A program made the position numbers and the translations under genes. DNA of 64,000 nt from Catenuloplanes indicus (GTDB lineage Bacteria > Actinomycetota > Actinomycetes > Mycobacteriales > Micromonosporaceae). Under the pieces are notes generated by a model. The model was not told the DNA's origin, made no database searches, and was given only the letters and a program-made list of their open reading frames with translations. Shown piece after piece: positions 58,539 through 64,000 of this stretch (within the stretch, counting starts at the first letter, position 1; every line of letters starts with the position of its first letter). The stretch spans positions 1,178,001 through 1,242,000 of the forward strand of contig NZ_JAUSUZ010000001.1 of NCBI RefSeq assembly GCF_030813715.1, given 5' to 3'.

Positions 58539-59555
58539 GTGCGTTCAGCCCCGACGCTGTCTGTCGTCGTTCCGATTTACAACGAGGAGGCGGTCCTGCC
58601 CTCCTTCGCTGAGCGGCTCCGCCCGGTGCTCGACGGGCTCGGTGAGTCCTACGAGGTGGTGGCGGTCGACGACGGCAGCCGTGACGCAACGCCGCTGATG
58701 CTGACCGCGATGCGGCGATCCTGGCCGCAGCTGCGCGTGATCCGCCTCAGCCGTAACTGCGGCCACCAGGGTGCGCTCACCGCAGGGCTGCACCGTGCCT
58801 ACGGCGAATACGTGGCGAGCATCGACGCCGACCTGCAGGACCCGCCAGAGGCGCTGGCCAGCATGCTCCGCCTCGCACAGGCCGAGAGTCTCGACATCGT
58901 GTACGGCGTGCGCACCGACCGGACCACCGATACGGTCTTCAAGCGGTGGACGGCCGGTGCCTACTACCGCCTGATGCGTCGCGTGGTGGGCCGCAACGTA
59001 CCGTCCCAGGCCGGCGACTTCCGTCTGCTGAGCCGCGCAACCGTCGACGTGCTGCGCCAGCTTCCGGAGAATCGGCCGGTCTACCGCCTGCTGGTGCCGT
59101 GGACCGGCCTGCCGAGCGGCGAAATCACGTATGTCCGGGAAAAGCGCGCGGCGGGCGAGTCGAAGTACCCGCTGTCCAAGATGATCCGGCTCGCGCTGGA
59201 CAGCATCACCGGTTTCACCGCGTCGCCGCTACGGCTGGCCACCTGGCTCGGCCTGGCCGGCATGCTGGTCTGTGTGTTGCTGGCGGTGTTCACGATCATC
59301 ACCTACCTGAACGACAGCGCGGTGCACGGCTGGGCGTCCTCGATCCTGATCACGGTCTTCCTCGGCGCGGTGCAGCTACTCTGCCTCGGCCTGCTGGGCG
59401 AGTACGTGGCCCGCATCTACGTCTCCGCGCAGGGCCGGCCGAACTATTTCGTCGGGTACGACTCAGCCGCGGAAACCGGCATCGACGACCGCCCCGCCAC
59501 CCCGGTGATCGTGCCGCACCAGGCCGACCCGGACCGGATGGCGCCGACCCTCTGA
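58539..59555 (+). CDS. Family 2 glycosyltransferase (polyprenyl-phosphate sugar synthase, DPM1/GtrB-like) with C-terminal TM pair
   Basis: 338 residues from GTG 58539, chosen because GAGGAAGGG precedes it at 8-nt spacing and it gives the family N-terminus LSVVVPIYNEE; an upstream GTG at 58488 is also in frame. Motifs: VAVDDGSRD, SRNCGHQGALTAGL, SIDADLQDPPE (D-x-D), RAAGESKYPLSKMIRLALDSITGF, then two C-terminal helices (WLGLAGMLVCVLLAVFTIITYL, ILITVFLGAVQLLCLGLLGEYVARI). It transfers a sugar to polyprenyl phosphate, a likely donor for the PIG-V-like enzyme divergent to it. Confidence 0.94.
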   Translation: MRSAPTLSVVVPIYNEEAVLPSFAERLRPVLDGLGESYEVVAVDDGSRDATPLMLTAMRRSWPQLRVIRLSRNCGHQGALTAGLHRAYGEYVASIDADLQDPPEALASMLRLAQAESLDIVYGVRTDRTTDTVFKRWTAGAYYRLMRRVVGRNVPSQAGDFRLLSRATVDVLRQLPENRPVYRLLVPWTGLPSGEITYVREKRAAGESKYPLSKMIRLALDSITGFTASPLRLATWLGLAGMLVCVLLAVFTIITYLNDSAVHGWASSILITVFLGAVQLLCLGLLGEYVARIYVSAQGRPNYFVGYDSAAETGIDDRPATPVIVPHQADPDRMAPTL

Positions 59556-59583
59556 CTACCGGCCCTTCTCCGGCCCGGTAGTC
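59554..59583. terminator. Hairpin at the GT2 stop codon
   Basis: GACTACCGG (59554-59562) pairs with CCGGTAGTC (59575-59583); the TGA stop (59553-59555) lies at the base of the stem. Confidence 0.7.
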
Positions 59584-59588
59584 GAGTG

Positions 59589-59622
59589 CTGGACCTGCTC
59601 AGACCGTGTTGAGCAGGTCCAG
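59589..59622. terminator. Hairpin overlapping the 3' end of the GH76 gene
   Basis: CTGGACCTGCTCA (59589-59601) pairs with TGAGCAGGTCCAG (59610-59622), 8-nt loop. The complement of the GH76 stop (59599-59601) is in the left arm and the right arm is coding for the last residues. Confidence 0.75.
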
Positions 59623-61041
59623 GGCGCTGTGCTGGCAGCCGTGGCTGGTGTCGATGAACGGGCCCGACCAGTGCGAACCGTACGCGTCGAAGGTGTTGCG
59701 GTTGCTCGCGTGGATCGTGTCCGCGTTGCGGCGCAGCCAGGGTGTGTAGGCGCCGCCGGTCGCGCGGTTCAGCACGCCGAGGCCGCGGGCGAACGCGCCC
59801 TTCCAGGACGGCTGGTCGCCGGTGCAGGTGTCCTGTTCGCCCGGCTCACGCAGGATGCCGTTCTGGGTGAGCCGGCCGGCGACCGTGACCGCGTCCGCGA
59901 GGCGGCGCGCGGTGGCGAGCTGCTCCGCGTTACCGGTCAGCCCGTGCAGGCCGGTCAGCGCGTTGATCAGCACACCCTGGTTGTACGTGAGCGGGCCGCT
60001 GATCCCCCTGCACGTCTGCAGGCTGATGCCGTCGATCACCAGGTTGTCGCCGTTGATCATGCCGGTGCCACGGAACCACGCCCAGCCGGCCTCCGCGCGC
60101 TGCCGGTAGGTCGCGTTGCCGGTGCGCCGCGCGATCTCCGCATTGAGCTGGATGTAGAGGCTGTTCGCGATCGCGTTCTTGTACTGCCGGTCGTTGCGCC
60201 ACCACACGCCGCCGCCGCACACGCCGTCCCAGAAGCTGTGCATGTGGTCCGCGTCGGCCCGCGCGGTGTTCAGGTAGCGGGCGTCGCCGGTCAGGTCGTA
60301 GGCGGCCAGCCAGGCCAGACCCCACCAGCCGGTGTCGTCGATGTACTCGTTGCGGAACTGCCCCTGGACCGCGTCGATCTGCCGGTCGTAGGTGTTGGCG
60401 ATCGCGTACGTGTAGCTGCCCATGCCGGAGACGCGGATGTTCTCGATCAGCGCGGACATCGCGTTCGCGCTGGTCCACCACGCGTTGCCGTCGAACAGGC
60501 CGGTGCCCTGGTCGTAGCGCATCATCAGCGCGGTCGCGGCCGCGCGCTTGCGGTCGCCGGCGTTCCAGGTGCTGCGCGCCCACGGCGTGCACGCCACCTC
60601 CGGCCGGCCACCGGCCCTCGCGCAGGCGCGGAGCACGCCGACGCCGCGGCCGGCCCAGTCGTCCACGTTGAACATCGGGCTGCGCGCGGCGCGCTGCCCG
60701 GCCGCCACCGTGCTGAAGCCGAGCCGGCTGCCGGCGGCCCAGCCGCGGCCGCCGTCGAACGACCGGTCCAGCCACACCTCGTCGCCTGGTGAGCCGTTCT
60801 CGACCGTGCCCCAGATCATCGCGTCCGGGTCGCTGACGTGCAGGCGCACCGTCCGGCCGTGGATCGCCACGCCGACCGGCGTGCGGTCGCCGGCGGCCTG
60901 CGCGGCGTCCCGCCCGTCGCAGTGGACGTTGCAGACCGCCACGGCCGCGACCACCTCGGCCGATCCGGCCGGGGTCTGCGCGATCAGCCCGCCCGCGGCC
61001 ACCACGGCGAGCACGACGGCCCCTGCGATCCTGCGCCCCAT
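59599..61041 (-). CDS. Secreted GH76 family glycoside hydrolase (alpha-1,6-mannanase-like)
   Basis: 480 residues from ATG 61041 (GGAGG 5 nt upstream). Signal peptide IAGAVVLAVVAAGGLIAQTPAGSA. An N-terminal ~120-residue beta domain (VGVAIHGRTVRLHVSDPDAMIWGTVENGSPGDEVWLDRSFDGGRGW) precedes the (alpha/alpha)6 GH76 domain with the catalytic D-D pair in EYIDDTGWWGLAWLAAYDLTG; GGVWWRNDRQYKNAIANSLYIQL, GPLTYNQGVLINALTGLHGLTG and SWKGAFARGLGVL. It attacks alpha-1,6-mannan, fitting a neighbourhood with mannosyl transfer. Confidence 0.93.
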   Translation of the reverse strand: MGRRIAGAVVLAVVAAGGLIAQTPAGSAEVVAAVAVCNVHCDGRDAAQAAGDRTPVGVAIHGRTVRLHVSDPDAMIWGTVENGSPGDEVWLDRSFDGGRGWAAGSRLGFSTVAAGQRAARSPMFNVDDWAGRGVGVLRACARAGGRPEVACTPWARSTWNAGDRKRAAATALMMRYDQGTGLFDGNAWWTSANAMSALIENIRVSGMGSYTYAIANTYDRQIDAVQGQFRNEYIDDTGWWGLAWLAAYDLTGDARYLNTARADADHMHSFWDGVCGGGVWWRNDRQYKNAIANSLYIQLNAEIARRTGNATYRQRAEAGWAWFRGTGMINGDNLVIDGISLQTCRGISGPLTYNQGVLINALTGLHGLTGNAEQLATARRLADAVTVAGRLTQNGILREPGEQDTCTGDQPSWKGAFARGLGVLNRATGGAYTPWLRRNADTIHASNRNTFDAYGSHWSGPFIDTSHGCQHSALDLLNTV

Positions 61042-61116
61042 ACCCGCCTCCACATGTCGCGATGGACGCACATCATCCCTCCCGTCGCGGCCGAAAAGAC
61101 ATTAATTAGGGTTGAT

Positions 61117-61917
61117 TTAGGAGTGGCGGAGCGTGTTCGCCCCGGCGAGCGTGACGCCGGCCCGGCGGGTGAACAGCCGCCCGGCCAGCGTCAGCGCGTG
61201 GTTGCGCCGCCCGGACACCGCGCTCGGCGGCGGGTCGCGCCGGTCCAGCACCCGCAGCGCGGCCGTCACCACCCGCTCCGGTGTCTGGAACTCCGACCGG
61301 CCGGCCGGGTCGGTGCTGCCGATGACGTCGAAGAACTCGGTCCGGGTGAGCCCGGGCGCGAACGCGAGCACGCGCAGTCCGGTGCCGCGCGACTCCGCCC
61401 ACAGTGACTCGGTCAGGCTGAGCACGAACGCTTTCGCCGCGGAGTAGGCCGCCTGGTTCGGCACCGGTGCGTAGGCCGCCACACTCGTCATGTTCAGCAG
61501 GTAACCGCGGCCGTGCTCGCGCAGCCGGTTGATGAACGCGCGGCTGATGTCGGCCACCGCGGTCACGTCGACCGCGATCATCTGCCGCAGCCGCTCCGGA
61601 TCGTCGTCGTGGAACCGGCCCCAGCTGCCGTACCCGGCGTTGTTGATCACCGCGGTGACCGGGATGCCGCGCCGGTCCAGTTCCGCCGCGAGCGCGGCCC
61701 CCGGCGCGGGCACGCTCAGATCGAAGGGCAGCGGCGTCACCGGTACGCCGTGTGCGCGCCGCAGCTCGGCCGCGAGCGCCTTCAGACGGTCCGCCCGGCG
61801 GGCGACCAGGATCAGGGCGGAGCCGCGGGCAGCCAGCCGCCGGGCGAACTCCGCACCGATCCCGGAGCTGGCGCCGGTGATCAGGACGGTCTGGGCGCGG
61901 TGTTCCAATCTCTGCAT
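61117..61917 (-). CDS. Short-chain dehydrogenase/reductase
   Basis: 266 residues from ATG 61917. VLITGASSGIGAEFARRLAARGSALILVARR (T-G-x3-G-x-G, NADP-preferring Arg), VINNAGYGSWG, active site S..YSAAKAFVLSL (Y-x3-K). Classical SDR of the DltE/YqjQ type. Divergent from a TetR regulator with a perfect operator between them, so it is very probably the regulated target. Confidence 0.92.
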   Translation of the reverse strand: MQRLEHRAQTVLITGASSGIGAEFARRLAARGSALILVARRADRLKALAAELRRAHGVPVTPLPFDLSVPAPGAALAAELDRRGIPVTAVINNAGYGSWGRFHDDDPERLRQMIAVDVTAVADISRAFINRLREHGRGYLLNMTSVAAYAPVPNQAAYSAAKAFVLSLTESLWAESRGTGLRVLAFAPGLTRTEFFDVIGSTDPAGRSEFQTPERVVTAALRVLDRRDPPPSAVSGRRNHALTLAGRLFTRRAGVTLAGANTLRHS

Positions 61918-61931
61918 GGACGACACCGTAC

Positions 61932-61960
61932 GCCATATTGGCAGACACTGCCAATATGGC
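61932..61960. promoter_or_regulatory. Perfect 13-bp inverted-repeat operator between SDR and TetR genes
   Basis: GCCATATTGGCAG (61932-61944), 3-bp centre ACA, then CTGCCAATATGGC (61948-61960). Length and symmetry suit a TetR dimer or pair of dimers. It lies 15 bp from the SDR start and 22 bp from the TetR start, placing it over both promoters. Confidence 0.85.
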
Positions 61961-61982
61961 GCCGGGTGATAGGATCGGCGGC

Positions 61983-62555
61983 ATGGGAATCCGGGAGCGC
62001 AACCGGCTCGCCGTCGAGCGCGACATCAGCGAGGCCGCGATGCGGCTCTTCGTGACACAGGGCTTCGACGCCACCACCACCGACCAGATCGCACGCGAGG
62101 CCGGTGTGTCGCCGCGGTCGCTGTTCCGCTACGTCGGCTCGAAGGAGGACATCGTGCTCGGCGACATGCTCGCCGCCGGCGAGTCCGTGCTCGGCGCGCT
62201 GCGCGAACGGCCACCGGCCGAGGGCCCGTGGGAGGCGCTGCGCGCCGCGCTGCGCGTGCTGGAGGGCAACCCGCCGGATCGCGCGCTCGCGCTCGCCACG
62301 ATGTTCCTGGAGACTCCGTCGCTGCGGGCCCGCCGGCTGGAGAAACGCCTCGCCTGGCTCGGCCTGCTGGTCCCGGAGATCACCCGCCGCCTCGGCCGCA
62401 CCCCGGGCGACGTGCCCGACCCGGCCGCGCACGCGATCGTCGCCGCCGCGCTGGCCTGTCTGGACAGTGCCACGGAGATCTGGGCACGCCGCGGTGGTGC
62501 CGGAGACGTGGTGGCTGTCTTCGACGAGGCGCTGGACGCGGTGCGGCACGCCTGA
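61983..62555 (+). CDS. TetR-family transcriptional regulator
   Basis: 190 residues from ATG 61983. HTH: GIRERNRLAVERDISEAAMRLFVTQGFDATTTDQIAREAGVSPRSLFRYVGSKEDIVLGDML, a textbook TetR DNA-binding domain. The C-terminal ligand domain is helical (WEALRAALRVLEGNPPDRALALATMFLETP). Likely represses the divergent SDR and itself through the 61932-61960 palindrome. Confidence 0.95.
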   Translation: MGIRERNRLAVERDISEAAMRLFVTQGFDATTTDQIAREAGVSPRSLFRYVGSKEDIVLGDMLAAGESVLGALRERPPAEGPWEALRAALRVLEGNPPDRALALATMFLETPSLRARRLEKRLAWLGLLVPEITRRLGRTPGDVPDPAAHAIVAAALACLDSATEIWARRGGAGDVVAVFDEALDAVRHA

Positions 62556-62741
62556 GACAGCGTCCGCGGCCGTGCCCGTAGCCGCACCGGCCGTACACGA
62601 CCGACGCCGAGGTCACGCCGTCCCCGGCGCGGCTGGTCCACGGCCGGGCTGACGGCGCTGTACGAAGTCGCGGACCGACCCGCGCCGCGACCTCGCTCAC
62701 AGCACGGATCCCGGCCGCCGCCGGGCTGTCATGATTGCCCA

Positions 62742-63266
62742 ATGTTCCAGGCGGGGGCGCGCTCGCGGCGCGTCGGTACGTTCATGCTGGCCGAGGACGA
62801 GGCCACGTTCCAGGAGCGGCTGGCGCCGGTGGTCGCGAAGCTGGGCGGGTGGGAGACGCACGACCGGCGCGGCCGGACCAGCACGGCGCACGCCACGCTG
62901 CCGGACGCGATGCGCCGCGACGGGCTGCGGGCGTTCCTGCGGCTGCGCGACCGGGACGGCAGTCCGCTGATCCAGTACGAGCGGTCCACCACCGCCGGCG
63001 GGTCCGCGTCGATGCGCCCCGGGCGCCTGGCCTGGACCTGGTTCCCGGACGACCACGCCGACCCGGTCCGGCGCGAGTTCGCCACGCTCGCTGACGCGGC
63101 CTGGACCGCGCTGCAGGCCGTCACGTCGCCGCACGTGGCGACCGTGGACGGCCGCAACGCCCGCGGCTACCGGATCGGCCCGGCCGCGGCGGCGTGGATC
63201 CTGGCGCACCCGGACCGGCGCCTGCACGACGGGGTCCCCCTGATCCTCACGGAGAAGACCCGATGA
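62742..63266 (+). CDS. Hypothetical protein coupled to the homoserine dehydrogenase-like gene
   Basis: 174 residues from ATG 62742. Mixed alpha/beta, no signal or membrane helix; central W-E-T-H-D-R-R-G and LIQYERSTTAGGSASMRPG, late AAAAWILAHPDRRLHDGVPLIL. No family recognised. Its stop overlaps the next start as ATGA, so the two products are translationally coupled and may act together. Confidence 0.65.
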   Translation: MFQAGARSRRVGTFMLAEDEATFQERLAPVVAKLGGWETHDRRGRTSTAHATLPDAMRRDGLRAFLRLRDRDGSPLIQYERSTTAGGSASMRPGRLAWTWFPDDHADPVRREFATLADAAWTALQAVTSPHVATVDGRNARGYRIGPAAAAWILAHPDRRLHDGVPLILTEKTR

Positions 63267-64000
63267 CCCGCAAGACGGTACGGCTCGCGCTCAGCGGCCT
63301 CGGCGCGATCGGCGGCTCGCTGCTGCGCCTGATCGCCGACGGCGCACAGGGCACCTACTCACCGCGCGGTACCGCGCTGGACCTGCGCGTCGTCGCCGCG
63401 GTCGACTCGTCCGGCGCGATCGCCGACGCCGCCGGCATCGACCCCGCGCCCCTCGCCGCGCACAAGGCCGCCGGTGGCCGCGCCGTCGACCTGCCCGGCG
63501 TGACCGTGGCCGGCCGCACGGTGGCGGACCTGCTCGCCGCCGGCGTCGAGTTCGATCTGCTGGTCGAGGCCGGCCCCGGCGACCTGGAGACCGGCGGCGC
63601 CGGCCTGGCCGCGGTCCGCGCCGCCCGCGCGGCCGGCCTCCCGGTCGTGCTGGCCGCGAAGGCCCCGCTCGTGCTCGCCTGGGACGAGCTGACCGGCCCC
63701 GGCCCGGCCGTCGCGTACAGCGCCTGCGTCGGCGGCGCGCTGCCGACCGTCACGCTGCTGCGCGCCACGCTCACGTCCGCGCGCGCGTCGAAGATCGAGG
63801 CCGCGCTGAACGGCACCAGCGTCTACGTGCTCAGCCTGATCGAGGACGGTCTCTCCCCCGCGGACGCGGTCGCGCGCGCTCAGGCCACCGGCATCGCCGA
63901 GCCCGACCCGTCGTTCGACCTGGACGGCTGGGACGCCGCCTGCAAGCTCGTCATCCTCGCCAACGCCACGCTCGGCGCCCACGCCCGCCTGACCGACGTG
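63263..64000 (+). CDS. Homoserine dehydrogenase-like protein, 3' end outside window
   Basis: The first 246 residues are seen. Rossmann motif LALSGLGAIGGSLLRLI at the N-terminus; DLLVEAGPGDL, GLPVVLAAKAPLVLAWDEL and the homoserine-dehydrogenase catalytic-domain signature AALNGTSVYVLSLIEDGLSPADAVARAQATGIAEPDPSFDLDGWDAACKLVILAN with the conserved E-x-D-P-x-x-D-x-x-G-x-D-A-x-x-K. As it is not next to threonine genes and is coupled to a hypothetical, it may be a specialised homolog rather than the biosynthetic hom. Confidence 0.9.
   Translation, partial: MTRKTVRLALSGLGAIGGSLLRLIADGAQGTYSPRGTALDLRVVAAVDSSGAIADAAGIDPAPLAAHKAAGGRAVDLPGVTVAGRTVADLLAAGVEFDLLVEAGPGDLETGGAGLAAVRAARAAGLPVVLAAKAPLVLAWDELTGPGPAVAYSACVGGALPTVTLLRATLTSARASKIEAALNGTSVYVLSLIEDGLSPADAVARAQATGIAEPDPSFDLDGWDAACKLVILANATLGAHARLTDV

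Noticed and set aside
1-64000. CRISPR arrays, rRNA or tRNA genes, phage att sites
   Set aside because: Scanned by eye for regularly spaced repeats, cloverleaf arms and rRNA-like sequence; none found. Tandem repeats seen are short and lack spacers.

Overview
The window looks like chromosomal DNA from a high-GC filamentous actinomycete, most likely of the Micromonosporaceae type (Actinoplanes/Catenuloplanes-like). This rests on very high GC with strong third-position G/C bias, many GTG starts, dense 4-bp ATGA/GTGA overlaps, and the gene families present (SARP regulators, CGNR regulator, F420-type enzymes, GH43/GH46/GH76 enzymes). The genus is inference only. I saw no convincing tRNA, rRNA, CRISPR array or replication origin.

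Layout. 0-3.1 kb: end of a TPR regulator, a glycosyltransferase-like gene with a coupled small gene, and a divergent SARP regulator. 3.7-8.1 kb: LLM flavin monooxygenase, P450 coupled to an MFS exporter, and a divergent CGNR regulator. 8.6-16 kb: EEP-family hydrolase with a membrane protein, a two-subunit molybdenum oxidoreductase, MarR regulator, YbdK-type carboxylate-amine ligase, SRPBCC protein. 16.0-20.1 kb (minus strand): a compact four-gene operon encoding an EACC1-like small protein, a caspase-like peptidase fused to a YqgE/AlgH domain, a large SIR2-like protein and a 128-aa unknown. This is the best candidate for an under-described conflict or immunity system here. 20.2-27.7 kb: amidase, POT transporter, DUF4142 protein, a secreted GH46 chitosanase fused to an alginate-lyase-like domain, and a chemoreceptor.

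27.8-33.1 kb is a mobile, partly lower-GC island. It holds a frameshifted ISAs1-type element with an inverted copy of its own right end, an immunity-like gene, the HINT plus RNase A-like C-terminus of a polymorphic toxin, an intact IS256-type element without visible target duplication, and on the other side of that IS the secretion-signal N-terminus of an RHS-type toxin. The simplest reading is a large toxin gene whose core was lost in an IS-associated deletion.

33.3-47.4 kb: PLD-like membrane protein, flavin monooxygenase, DUF1360 protein, a fused MalF/MalG-like permease with a GYPP-rich tail, an XRE regulator divergent from two tandem SDR paralogs, GH43, macrodomain, AraC/GyrI regulator, peptide deformylase and a secreted protein. 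47.5-54.3 kb: an EF-G fragment, D-amino-acid-oxidase-like protein, deazaflavin-dependent reductase, a transglycosylase/ricin secreted protein, a 43-aa membrane peptide, MFS and CPBP protease. 54.4-64 kb: enoyl-CoA hydratase, GNAT, P-loop kinase, FtsX-domain lipoprotein, a PIG-V-like mannosyltransferase with a divergent GT2, GH76, an SDR/TetR divergent pair with a perfect operator, and a homoserine-dehydrogenase-like gene running off the end.

Structural DNA signals. Perfect inverted repeats at several convergent junctions have arms that contain both stop codons. A dispersed ~50-bp intergenic repeat occurs three times. Starts were chosen from Shine-Dalgarno spacing, overlaps and family N-termini; where these disagreed the alternative is stated. 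All family names come from motif recognition by eye, not from searches.
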